From Mugil cephalus (Eukaryota > Chordata > Actinopteri > Mugiliformes > Mugilidae), in NCBI RefSeq assembly GCF_022458985.1, contig NC_061781.1, positions 18,197,001 through 18,261,000 of the forward strand: a stretch of DNA of 64,000 bases. The letters run 5' to 3'. Positions 45,310 through 58,700 of this stretch are shown piece by piece. Both the position numbers and the translations under genes were made by a program. Below the pieces are notes generated by a model, which saw only the letters and a list, made by a program, of their open reading frames with translations, searched no databases and was not told the DNA's origin. The first letter of the stretch is position 1. Every line of letters starts with the position of its first letter.

Positions 45310-48300
45310 CTGATCAGCAGCAGATTGTGCCTCTGGTTCTCTTCCTTTGTCCCTCTCCCTCAGACTGGTCTCAGGTTGATGACCGCATCTCAGAAAATGT
45401 GGAGAAGTGGCACATGTTTGTTTTTCACATTTTGCCTCTTTTCACCCTCCTGTCTCCAAATCACGTCAGGAAGCCTCAGTCAATACCCCCGAAGTCTGTT
45501 TGCTTTTCACCGAGGAATAATGCATCAGGGTTTCTACCATAAAATGTGCAAAAATACATTGTTAAACTACTATTTTTTTTAAACAGATGATTTTGAGATT
45601 TAGAGCTGCTGGTAGAGCCAGCTGCAGCCCTTTCCCTTGAATAATGATGCTCATTTCACTGTAGTTGATATAAACCTATTGTTGAAACCATCAGTAGCTG
45701 AGTGTGAGATTTGCAGATTTATTTTTTTATTTTTTTCAAGGGGTGAAAATGGCTGAAAAAGCAAAGGGAAAGAGTGAATGGATGAAAGCGCATGAAAAGA
45801 AGCACGTACGAGACACTTTTCACGCCTAGGTGTCCAGACGGGCTGTACCAACATGCAGCCAGAGGGTGTGAGAGTTGTTTTTTTTTTTTTTTTTTTTGGC
45901 CCCCCTGGACATATGTGTCATTCTGAGGACGGCGGTATGATCGCAGGTAGTTCTGACTTTATTAACACCGCATGTCTCTGCTGTTGCTTGTTCAAAAAAA
46001 AAAAAACAAAGAAAAAAACGTCATTAACTTTAAATGCTGATGACCTTTCAAGGATCAGTCGAGGTCATGGTCTTATTGTCAATAAATCCCATCAGAAGAC
46101 CATAACAAACATTGTCCCTCAAAACATACAGACAGAACCCGCTGGAGCCTTATGCATTTAAAAACATCTCGAAAAAACATATTCTTTCTTGTTTTTATCA
46201 GCTCAATAAATCATAGCAGGGCTAGCAGTGTATTTATTTGATTTAACAAATATACTTTTCTTTTAATTAATCTTTATTCAACCACTAAAGTCTCAGTTAC
46301 ACTGAAGACCACTTATTCAAGATTCTAATGGACGAACACTATAATACTGGGTTACAAATAAATGCAGAAGAGGTCATCAGTCATTATAAAATTATATAAA
46401 ATATTCTTCAGTGATTAGCTATACACTAGATCAGGTAGGATCACCACTATTTGTCATAAATCTCAGATAAAGCTACTGAAATCAAACAGTGTAAACCCTG
46501 AGATGAAGCATTACAAGGCATTCTTGTAGTCAAAGAAAAGCTATAATAAAGTAATAAACAAGCCATTTTTACTATATAAAAAACCGTCTTGACTTTTTTC
46601 ACAAGCTGTAGAGCTTTTTGTTTTGTTTTGTTTTTTTTTTTTTTTTACAATAGTTTGCAATAATTTTGTAGTTTAACCACATTCTGAAATAAAAACATCT
46701 TTGAAAAGAAGGTGTGAAGCCATTCTGGGACTGTTTGGGTGCAGTGAAAGGAGCATTGTCATCTGCATAGAAAGAGACATTTTCTTCCCAGGTTCCCAAG
46801 CTCAAATTTCAAAAACTGACTATCTAAACAGTTTTTATTTTATGTTTTGTTGACCGAAATTTAACTTGATGATTTATGCACAGGGGTACAGAGGATACAG
46901 AATGTCTGAATAAAAGAGGATGCCTTTGGTGAGGTTTGAAGGATAAATTTAACGGATGTCTTCGGTCTTATTGAGGAGCCGTTTCACCTTAAGAAAGAAA
47001 AAAAGAAAACGTGGCAAATTTCCAGCTGTGTCCGAGAAGACAAGATAAAAGCCTTTCCGTCACGATAAGATGCAGATAAGAATGCGTTGAGCTTTTAACA
47101 GTTGACAGCAACAAGGACCGGAATTGGTAGAGAGGAGTTTGAAGATAGGTGATGGGGAGACGAAGATGGAGGAACCATTATACTGTCTGTATGTCGCTGC
47201 TCAGGGACCATGTTTGCTGTATCTATGAGTGCTTAGATTCATGCTGTAATGCCCACATACGTTAATGCAATCTGTCAGTCTTTTGTGTGTCTGACATGCC
47301 TCAGCGTAGCAGCTTACACGCGAGTCGCTTTGCAGCAACAGGTAATCTTAAGGTTCCTTGTGCCACTCTTGTTCCCATTCACTTACTCATCATCATTTCA
47401 ATAGGATGTACTTTCTCCATTAGGAGGAGAAGACGCTCCGTCGGAGGAAATGAGGACTGGGTAAAGGAGGTATTGTACTTTCATTTGTGAGTGAAGGTCC
47501 TTCTGGACCTTTAGAAACACTGACATAAAAGGAAAAAAAATAGTGTCTGGTTTATGTCTTTCTCCTGCTTGAATGCAGTATTTTAGAGTCAAAGCTGGCC
47601 TCCATTGATGTTTCTGACAGTTTTCTAGCATCTCTGTGGTGTAGGCGCTACCCTGTTTATATAGGCAGTCACTGGCTTTTTGAAGACTCCTTGCAACAAC
47701 TTGAACTTGAAATGTTTTTGAATACTGTCTTGCTCATTTTGCTCTGTTAAACGACAACAAGAAACAACAGATTTTTTAACCTTACACTAGAATAATACAA
47801 TTGTAGGGTACAATATCACTAAACTTTCAAAGAGCTTTTGGAAAAATATATTAACTATTCTTACGATTGACTGACGGAACCTTTTTTTGTCAGACCAGCA
47901 CAGTGTTCAGAAGGAATGTGCATTAGTTCAGCCATGTTCACAGGATGCTCTGTGCAAACAAGTGTGCTAAGGTCTGAGTTTTTCAAAGGGACTTCAGGTA
48001 ATGTCCTTCTGGGAACCCTTTGGACCTGGCATTCCTGTGGATGTCAGACACCCACATAGACCAGACCAGGCACCCCCACCCTATAGCAATGACACTCACA
48101 ATCGCACAGTCACACACACAAAAACAGTTTGGACTGAGAGTGATATTCCCAGTACAACATTGTATTGTCACAAGTTGGTCAGTGCTATTTACTTCACATA
48201 TCAGAGGTCATAATGTTGTGGCTGACCAGTGCAGATCAAGAGTTGGCTATTTTTATGGCCAAGACTTGAACTAGAATTTGCCATTTAAAAAATAAAAAGA

Positions 48301-50780
48301 GAAAGAAGTACTGTAAGTGCTATTGATTGTCTTTTCAGCTCTTGGCTGAAGTTTACTATTCTCGTGTTGTAGCCTCATTGTTGATGCAATTCATTTCTCT
48401 CCTCTAAAAAATTGATTCCATAAGAGCTGGTTTGTTTGTTTGTTTTTTCTGCAGACGGAAGGGTTTATTTAAATGCAACTGGTCGGAGTAGTACCAGAGA
48501 TTAATGCAACAAATTCTTTTTCTTGCCCTCCTTGCTCATTTGAGTCATCTCCTGCTCGTTGTTAGTGGGAGGTGGTGCGTGGATCGCTTCCTCATTTTCT
48601 CCTACCTTCAAAGCACATCTCGGCTTTGAAAAGTATAGAAGTCTGTTTTTTTCTGAGTTGTCTCCCTGCATTCTTCCCAAACAACTTTTTTTCTTTTTCT
48701 TGCTCCTCTGCACAGCATTCACTGATCCACACTTAAGTACAACATTTTCTGTTCTGTGCGGCTTCTCGTTTTGTTGCAAGTGTTTAGCCAGGAGGTAGAA
48801 ACGTCTTAGGCCCTAGGTTTTTGACACATTTTCCTATTGAGGTAAACTAAAGACTTGTCCACGGCTCTGTGGTTTTGTCTACAAATCTGCAAAATATCTC
48901 AGTTTTCTATGCTCTGACGGAGTGCGCTGATTGGGTTTATTGTCACTGATTGTATTTATTTTTCTGTCTGCATCAGAAATGATACAGTACGACAATGAAT
49001 CTGTAGAATGTAACGACGTAAAGCGAATTTCTCCTACTTCAGATCACAATCCATGCGTCCTGCTGTTTATCCTTGAGTCTGAAGAGGAGGCGTCTGATTG
49101 AAATGCAGTCCTTAAAAGAACTAATATTGACTGAAAACTTCAAGTTTGATTCATTCATTTTGCTTGAATCATGCTGAGTTCGTATTTGTTTTTTAAGTAT
49201 CTGCTTTTCCGCACAAACCAAACAGACCACCCATTCATATAAACCGCGTGTCCCGTCAAAACAGCAAATGCCTTTTTATTCTTTGTCTTTTTGCAGGTTC
49301 AAACGTGGAGTCGGGAGACGATGCAGGAAGCTCAATACTCCCATCATGTGGACATTTAATGGTACAGCACCCCACGTGTCGGTGATCCTTTTACAAGCTG
49401 TAACATAGTTCACTCTTACATGGTTGAGTACTTTTTTAATCATCATAACAGCTGCTGTCCTGCATGACTGTTCTTGTCAGACAAAGCTTTGTAAAATAAT
49501 TTGGGGTACTTGAATTTCTTCATCTTAGCAACCCTCAGCACAATTTACAAGGTATCTTGAAGCGTAGCTTAATATCTCATGTAGAGAGATAACTGGTTAA
49601 TGGCTCGTGGCCATTAAAAAACTCCTCTCAAGTGACCTTGGACATTATCCAGACTCAGGTTACACCAGCTGACTAACAGGGCATGTGGAGGAGAACTGTG
49701 GGCCAGAGAGGACTTGAACGCCCCGAGGGAAGTTTTGATGGTTGTCTCAGCTTGTACAACAATCAGTCGGCTCATTCCCACCTGGAAATATACATGCACA
49801 TGCAAAAGTACATTAAATAACCTCTAATTACTTTAGAAATATATTTACATGTATGCACATTTTAGCTTCATCAGATCACGTTAAGTTGTTGTAATCAGAC
49901 TTTAATGAACTAATTTATTTATGATATTCTTGTAAACAGTAAAAATACCAATGTAAAATATCTTAGAACTCAATTAACTTATAAATTAGGCCTTCTTTGT
50001 CACTGGGCAGGACATTGTGTTGTGCAAATTAAGTGTTTTACAACTTCTTCAGCTTTCAGCTCAACACAGACTAATGTTGCAGTCTTGCCTCCCGGTGGCC
50101 ACTAGTGGTATTGTCGATAGGACACTTCCACCAACAACGGTGGTTTGGTTTTACTCTATTATTAATATTTAAACTATGAAGGTTTCATATTTGTCAAACC
50201 TCCCCAGTGCATAGAGAAATAGATGATTTTCATTCTATTTTTGCAGCAGCCGGGCTGGAAGTGCTTGAGAGATGACGTTGACCTGCAGCTGTGCCCCAGG
50301 CTACCAGCTTCATAGTGACTAATATTATTCAGGTTCTCTACTTAGCAAGCGTATGACCGTAAAGATGTCATCAAAAAGAACCGTTACGCTTTCATTTTGA
50401 TTGTTCTGAGAAGCTGTTATTATCGGTGGTTACACAAATAACCCTCGTTTCACCAGCTTTAGCTAAGGCCCAACTGATACGTACATTTAAATAAGAAAAA
50501 CAAATGCAGTCTGGTTCAACTGAAAATATGAACCCACAAATCCAACCCGTTTTTTTTTTTTTTTTTGTTCTTTTATTGATGTAAACTCCTCAGAATATGG
50601 GTTGTGTTCGTTGTGGTGTAGCTCTGTGGTGGCAGAGAAAGCTCAGCTGGTGTCTGGTTAAACTGTAAAAATGTGAATCCTAAACACAGCCAAGAAAAGA
50701 ATATTTATATGCCATGGTATAAACTAACTAACAGTGTAGTAACCAGTCATGCATCTCGACACACAAAGATTAGTATTCTT
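45310..50780. other. Intergenic region between nck2 and the otospiralin-like gene
   Basis: AT-rich DNA with long T tracts (45878-45897, 46628-46645) and one Tc1-like remnant (47985-48231). Splice-like islands at 47432-47469 and 49296-49360 were read in all frames and give no recognisable protein. Confidence 0.5.
47985..48231 (+). mobile_element. Tc1-like remnant with transposase fragment
   Basis: The plus strand at about 48007-48045 reads WEPFGPGIPVDV, matching the W..LGPG..VDV block of Tc1 transposases. Ends GGTCATAATGTTGTGGCTGA and CCAGT. Confidence 0.75.
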
Positions 50781-51808
50781 CAAAAATTTTTATTGAACAA
50801 AAGTATCTCAATTCTCATCACGTTGTCGGTGATACAGTACCATAGTTGGATCTTAATGATTCATATATGCACCTCTTCTTATTTGGACTATATACATACA
50901 GTGGAGACAAGAATTAAATAACAATGCTCAATAACATTCAGATATATCATATAAAAGCTGAGGACCCCATGATCAACACTTCCATTGGTAAACAAATGCA
51001 CATAGCAAATGAAAAAGAGACAGGAAAACGTTTGGTAGGACTAGATTCTCCGTTAGTATTTAACCAGGTGACGAATGTATTTGGTTCAACAGTGAAGGAT
51101 GACCCATAGATGTACCTTGTTGTTGTAAAGAGTGTGTGACAACTCAAAATGTATTTATTTTAGATAACAAATTATCATCGATTTCACTACGACTAGTTGG
51201 CTGCAGCTAATAGCAAGTTAGCCGGACATGCTAATAATCGCTAACAATTGTGTTAAGGCAGATTAACACACTGTCTTTTTGTAAAGGCCAGGGAGTGAAT
51301 TACAGACTCCCCCCTCATATCTGCAAGCTAAATGGCCACGGATCTGTTAGAGCTGCTAGCAAATACCAGGTTCTGGCCTGTTTCATAATTATGTGCTAAC
51401 CTATAGAAGAATTGAGAAAGTGATTTAAAGGTATTTCTTTTTAAATGACCCCAGTTCTGTCACTTTTCGATCAAATGTAGTTACTCAAAAGTGTTACCAA
51501 AAAGAAGTTTATTCTTCTTCTTCTTCTTCAGTCAGTCAGTCAGTATCTCGCGTAGCAACAGACACAAACTGGAGAACGGAGCAGTAACATGTTCAGTGTA
51601 ACACAATATAAAGCATTGAGCAATGAATGAATGCCAAGTATAGTGAGTGCAGTGCGGACCTGGAGCCAGTAGTAATGGTACAGGGTGGCACATTTGGTTA
51701 CACGGATAAACATTCAAACTCTACAGGAAATCAGAGGTCTCACCTATTGCATTAATGCTCCCCAGAACTGCCTTTTACAAATATTACAGGGAGTGAAGTG
51801 TCCAGATT

Positions 51809-51814
51809 TTTATT
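51809..51814 (-). terminator. nck2: Candidate nck2 polyadenylation signal
   Basis: TTTATT on the plus strand (AATAAA on minus), about 725 bases below the nck2 stop. Other candidates lie near 51163 and 50789, so the 3' end is not fixed. The 3' UTR probably fills at least 51790-52536. Confidence 0.3.
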
Positions 51815-52536
51815 ATTATTATTATTTTCTTACACAACATCGCTGATCATGGCTAGGTCTGTGGAGATGGAAACTAAAGAGTGAGAAAATATATGTATGG
51901 TAGCGGTGGAAAACAAGGAGAAAAAGGCAAGAGAGTGATTCTGGTCACTTTGTGAAGTCACTGAAAGGAAAAAAAAAAAAGAAGCAAACCTTCAAACCTC
52001 CAGAGAGGAATTTAAATTATCTTAAAAACTAAAACAAAAAAAAAAAGTTAACTGAGCATTTCCTTTAAAAAATAAACGGACAAAATAAAACAATGGTCAG
52101 CATGTTGACAAGACAACACCAGAGTTAGGTCCCGTAGAGGTCTGAGTCCTCTTTGAACTGTTAAATATCTGTTCTCCCGTGTGGATTAAGAGCAACGGTG
52201 TAACTTACAATGTGCGTGCTAGTAAATGGACATTATGTATGACATCAGAAGGAGAGCTTAACCCCCAACAAGGCCTCAGGCGTTCTGTTAGCAGCAGATA
52301 CCGCTGCACGTTAGAGCATCCACGCATCCTGGGGTAAACTGCTCGATTGAAGCGCTAGAAAAAAAAGTTTCACCTGTTTCGCCACCGGAGGGAGACAAAT
52401 GAAACTTCCGGATGTGGTGCGGGCGCCACAGCGAGAGGGTCCACAGCTAAGGCTTGAGTTAAGACAGTCGGGGAGTGGCGTTAGTATTTCGGGTGTTTGT
52501 GTATGAGATCCAGTGTAGGCGTGAGGATGTGTGAAG

Positions 52537-52731
52537 TCACAGTAGCGCTTTCACCAGGTACAGCTTCTCCCCGTGCTCGCTGGTGAAGATGGGGGCTTTC
52601 TTGTAATGCTCCACTAGTTCGTCCATGGAGTTAAACCTGCGCTGGCCAATACAGTACACTCCGTCTGCCAGCTGCACTTTAAAGTGCTTGTTCTTGCCCA
52701 CCGCCTTCAGAGACACAGAGAAGTCACTTGG
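52537..52731 (-). CDS. nck2: nck2 last coding exon with stop (residues 336-399)
   Basis: Acceptor after a T-rich tract ending TTTCAG. Encodes [42 protein letters not shown] and [15 protein letters not shown] at 52537-52539. Confidence 0.96.
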   Translation of the reverse strand, partial: PSDFSVSLKAVGKNKHFKVQLADGVYCIGQRRFNSMDELVEHYKKAPIFTSEHGEKLYLVKALL

Positions 52732-55700
52732 CTGAAAAAAAACAAACAAACAAAAAAAGGGATATTTAGAAATGTGGCAGAAAACTGTATACAATACTCC
52801 AGCAGGGGGCAGCATATTATCAGCTTTAGAGACTTGAGTTTATTACATTACATTAAACTGCAACATGTGGAATTTTGGTTTAATGTGACACATCCTCCTC
52901 TGTGTGTGGTGGTTTTTGATCCTGGTTTTGGATGTTGGTGCAAAACCAGGTTCTGTGCAGAATGACGCATGTGCAGAGTTCAACACTAAAAGATCTGAGA
53001 CGAAAATCTCTCTCTGAGTTTATGGTGTGTACCAGCGAGTTGGAAGTTAACCCTGGTCCAACATGCAACTTGGGTCGACTCCATAGTATGGCATATTGGA
53101 TATTTTACAATTTCTCCCCAGGTAACTTAACTTAACTGAAAGAAACATCATATCCATGGAATATTGTTTTTTACCAACATGCCATTTCTTTTTTAGGGGG
53201 AACCATTGTTCCAATATTCATCTCACAGTGGTTAGAAGTAGAGTGTTTTCCAGATGATCTAAAGCATTACATTTCTGTGCTTACAGCAGCATAATCTAGT
53301 CCCTTCTCTGTTGGGTTTGTTGTTTCTTTCATGTTAATTGCTACTGGAGATTTCACATCTTTCACATAAAGCAAAAATCCTAAAAGTATAAGCGTTGGCA
53401 GAATTACATCACTGAAAACATTTAGGAACTGGACCTGAAACGATTACTTTTCAGATATATGAAATGACGGCAATGAAGGCAAAACAACATATGGATTAGT
53501 CCTGGACAGATTAACTCATAATGAAAATTGCCCATACGAGTGACAGTGATGACTGTAGCAGATGCAGGTTAAATCCTCACCTCCGTCTACATCTGTTCTC
53601 AACATATCTGTGAACAAAAACTGTTCCTCCTTCTCTGCTCCGTGATAAGAGGGTGTGAATTGATTGACAAACGTGTCACATTTTCCACTTAATTCCTCTA
53701 AGTCGCCTCTTTAACACATTCAAACATCTAATTCTAGATCCAATGCAGCGACTGATGTGTTATTTTTGGACTTTATTTCCAAACTCCAGACATCTTTCTA
53801 TCAGAATTCAATATATTTATACATCCATAATGCAACGCTGACTTCATCCCACTGACTCACCGATGACTCGCTGTCTCGTATGAGGAAGTCGCCCTCCTCC
53901 CCTCTCTCGTTGAGTATGCACTCGGCCTGGTGTCTGGTGATGTTGCCGTAGTACCAGTCCCTCCCGGCGAACCTCCCTGTGCGCGCCGCTGCCACGGAGC
54001 GGTTCTGGGGGGAGCTCGACGTGGAGAGGGGCAGGCCGGGCTGCTCGTCCAGCACCATCACATAGTTTTTAGGCACCAGGCCCACCATGCCGCGCGAGTT
54101 CTTACACCTCCACCACTCCGGGTCGTTCTCCGGCTTCTCCACCACCTCCATGACCTCCCCCTTCTCAAAGTTTAGCTCCTCGTCTGTCACAGAGCTGAAG
54201 GGGTAGAGTGTCTGAACCAGGTGAAGGACTCCGCCGCGGCCTCCCGCGCGCCCGTTGGCCAACAAAGTTCCTTGAGAACCTCCGTAGCCCCGAGAGGAAT
54301 CCCCCTCCCCTCTGTCATCCGCCCCTATGACCTCCTCCTGGACGTAATTGGAGGGGAACCAGCCCACCCGCCCCGCCTGGCTGCCCCGCCACCAGCCGTC
54401 GCTGCACTTCTCCATCACCATCACTCTGGAGCCCTTGAGCAGGGTCAGCTCGTCATCTCTCTCCGCTGTGTAGGCAAACTTAACCACGGCGGGGATGTTG
54501 AGGTCGTAGATTCGCTCCGCGGCTCCTCCTCCGCCTCCCATCCCTCCACCCCCGCTGCCGTTGGAAGGATACTCTGTGTCTGAGCTCGGCGTCGGGGAGG
54601 CATCGCGGGCGCTTGCCTTCCTCTTAGTTTTTCCCAAACCTGCATGTATGAAGAGAAAAAAGTGAATGGTGACACAGGTTGACATTCAGAATTTTTTTTT
54701 AACACTAATTTTCTTGTTTAAACGACAGCTAGGGTGTAACGATACACAAAACTCACGATTCGATACGATTTCCGATACTAGATTAACGATACGATTCTGT
54801 TTTTTATTTTAACAGAATGAGCTTGCAGACAAAAGATTTCTTTTATTATTTCTCGGAAAAAAAAGACATTTCTGAGGTAGGGTGTAACTTCAAATACTAT
54901 TTAATGAATGCTTTTAAAAAAAAACATATTTAGATATATAAAAACTACAAATTATATTTTAAAGATAATCCCTTTTTTATTTCTTGAGGTAAACTGCACA
55001 ACACAACATATATATATATATATTGTCTTCTTAAAAGTGCAACTGAAATTATATTTCATCCGAACAAAAAAAAGGGTCTTTAAAACAGATCCTATGTCAA
55101 AAAATATTACAATCTCTTCAAATAAACAAACTATGGCTGCATTTGTTAGTAGTTTGGAATTTACATGTTTTTATTTTGTTTTTTTAAGGAAGATCAGCAG
55201 ATCTTTTCCAGTCTGAATACCTGACAGTGACCTATGATGTTGAACACGCAGTGACATCGTAGTGACTATGTCAATCAAGTGAACTCATAACTAGAAGACG
55301 CCCTCTGCTGTTTAAAAAGTGCATCGCGATTCATTTTTCATCTCGACTGATTGGAAACGTCACACATTTATATCGATATTTAACTGTCTCCTGATGCATC
55401 CTTACATCGCTATTTACAATCATTACGACCTTCATTTAAGTCAGAGTCCATGGATAGCACAATAGGGCCTATGATCAGATAATAATAAAGCGTTGCACTA
55501 TTCATGTTGTCATCATTTCACCTTATTTCTGTGGTGACTTATGGGAGCAAATGCGGTAATAAGTTACTGCTAATGTAACCTAGACGTCAAAGCAGAAAGC
55601 TAAATATTAATCTGACCAGAGGCGATGGGTTCAGAGATCGCTGCTAATGCAAGACAACATTAAAAGCTTTTTACATGCGGAAAACAAGGCATTTATTATG

Positions 55701-58700
55701 AAGTAGTTCCAGAAAATGCAATATGATTTTTCCTTTATCGCTCACCACAAATGTGATTTTTGGCACAGGATCGGAAGGAGTAATGAAACATGAAGCAACA
55801 GTGAGCTGTTACAAGAAGAGCTGCATGTGACGGGCAACAAACACACCGTCACTCTACAGCGTTCAGACTCCGTGTGCAGAATAAAATGTGTAACCCGGTT
55901 GCTGATGAATTTATAATAAGAATTTTTGATTAAAACAACAATAACTTGCTTTGCTGCCCTCAGGATTTTATGAACTGTAATATTTAACTGCAATAACTAC
56001 AGGTGTCTCCAAACCACTGATACCAGTTCATGGAGTTGGTCTGACATGTTAATTCCACATTAACAATAACTTCAATACTCCCGTGACACACACCAGAGAT
56101 GATCCACTCCTACGCACATCAATTGTTGGCGCAAGAAATATTGATTATAGCAGCTTTAAACTTTGAAACAATAATCTCAACACTAATGAGCGCTGGTATT
56201 AGAGTGGTGGTGAGAGGCTGAGATGACTGGAAGTAGGTTGTAGAAAGCAAGAAATGGCCTGAGCTCCTACGGGAGAGGAGGCAGTTAAGGTCAGCAGGAA
56301 ACTAATTGAGGCTGCAAGTTGTACTCTTGGGCCCTCAGAAACAAAAAAAAAGAAAAAACTACTTTAGAAACTGATGATACAGGATATATCATCTGTGGTG
56401 AAGGACAGATTGATATTGCTGATAATAGAATTAATACAGAGGTACTCATCCCCTCACACCGAATGAAATGAAAGCTCATTACTTACTTGGTATTCTGTCG
56501 ACATCCTCCACACGCCACACACACACACATCTACACAAATCAAAAAGGCTGGAAATAGACGGTGCAGACAGGGAACGAAAAGTGGAGCAGGCACCATGGG
56601 CTTGATAATGACAGGCCCATCCAGGATCAAAGTTAGCTCCTGTCTAACCTGTCTCTGACTTTTTGCATTCGTGTACTTTCAAAGGACGGGGTCTTTAAAC
56701 GGGTTTACACACTCGAGCGGGACCCGAAGTTTCTAAAGTGTCTCAGCTGAGCGCAGCCAGTGACGTGGTGTTAAAATAATGATCCGCCGCGCGGCTGCCG
56801 GCGCTCAGACCGTTTACTTGACAGCTGAGGCCGGTGTCAGCATATGCTCGCGTGCGCCGCTAATGACTGATGTGGGTTTTCTTGACAACTAATCACCCGC
56901 CTGGTGCCGCAGCCGAAATGCCACAGAAATGTCACCGCTGAACAGAACATTTACATTGTTTGGAAAATTGCCGGGTTCACATGAAAGCGTTGTTGGCAGA
57001 GAGAGGGGGGGAGCGAAGAAAGAAAGACGAGGGGGTCCCTTGGCAGCTGTTTCTCACACTCACAGTAGACCGAACACATCACAGGCCACAGCTGACAACA
57101 ACGCAGAGACGGAGGGATGTGACGGGAATAACAACAAATCATGTATATGGATATGATGGTTGTGTATATGCATGTGTGTGTGTGTGTGAGAGAGTATTCT
57201 GCATCAAGCCAAAAACAAAAGGTTGACTCTTGGGTCTACTTCAGGAGGTCCCACAGGAAAAATAAAATAGACTGTTGCTGCCGTGGGGTGGAAGGCAGAG
57301 ACACCCTCCCTGGAGCTAAGCAAAAGCACTTGGATGCACGCACACACACAACTACACACACACCTTTCTTCTTCACTCATTTCCACTTCAAGGCACTGAC
57401 CTGCTGGTTGGCTGGATTCTCTCCTCCCACACATTCACTCCAAACCCTCACCTACCTCTTCATCTTGTGAGAGGAGACTCGGTTTTCTTTAAGCCCAGAG
57501 GACTTAAACTCAGAGGGAAGAGGTTTGATGAAAGCGGCCTCGGTGTCTGCGTGTTGCAGCATATTGCTTCACTCTAACGCTTTAAGGTGGAGAGCGGCGA
57601 GAAAGTTGCTCCGTGGAGCGCACACACAACGGCGCGCCGCCCACCAGACACAAATAAGTGTGTGTAGTAACAAAAAGGAACAACCTGGCCCTGCATTGGA
57701 CTATTAGCCCTGTGTCAGCGAGGAAAGTGGTTTAAGAGCTCTTTCACTGAATCACAGGTGAGCTGTGAGCTCTTCTAAATAACCCTAGCAGTGCTGATCT
57801 GTTCATTGATATACAGTGTTACTATCAGAGTCCCTGTTTCATTCTTTATAGTTTTACATTTTAGCACATTAGCTCTTCTGTTGAGCTGAACTAAACCGCC
57901 CTAAGAAGGTATAATACACCGATCAGCCACAACATTATGACCATAGAAAGAAGAACTATAGGAAAAGATAGTAACATTGACAATCTTGTGACAATTCAAT
58001 GTTACGACATGTACCAACCACTTAGACCAGACCAGACACCACATAGCAATGACACTTCTTGATTGTAGCAGTCATCCTCTTGACACACAGTACGTTTACA
58101 AGCACGTGAAAAAAAAATTGCCTTAATCTGACTCTAACTGGACAACTTAAGTGCATGTAAACACGACTAAAATCAGAGTTCTCCTAATCCGATTAAGACA
58201 CCCAGATAATGCGGTTGGAAATTGATTTTCTCTTTACTTTCACTTTAACTGGGCAAAACATGTGCGCCAACACCGCTCCACTGGTTTATGACCCCGGAAC
58301 AAAAACACTAAAGAAACGCCGGTTGCAGAAGAAGAAGCTAAACAGAGCTGGAAGAAGAACCATAAGTAGCGCGAACATTAAGTACGAGATTAAAAAACTT
58401 TTTTTTGTTGTTTTACTTACTTTTACTTTAGTTATTTATTAAAGGAAATAATAGTTTAACTGGAAAGGGGGCCGAATTAACCCACTGAAAAGACACATAT
58501 CGCCCCCTAGTGTAGAGGAGGACGACATGATCCCGTCAGTTATTTGATTTACTCCGTTACATGTAAACTGGGACAAGGATTCAGAAAGTCGAATTTCGAG
58601 CACAGCTCAGTTACGCTGTTCATGTAAACTCACTGACAGACACACAAAAAAACGTGAAAAACAACACAGGACCTGGCCTCCAAATTCACTATATCCCAAA

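Noticed and set aside
47432-47469. Exon-like stretch bounded by TTAG and GTATTG
   Set aside because: Short, arginine-rich reading with no partner exon or homology.
53930-54583. Open frames on the plus strand (81 and 120 codons)
   Set aside because: Antisense shadows of the GC-rich nck2 exon.
58209-58442. 77-codon frame with a lysine/arginine-rich middle
   Set aside because: Lies wholly inside the 549-bp inserted element and shows no transposase motif.
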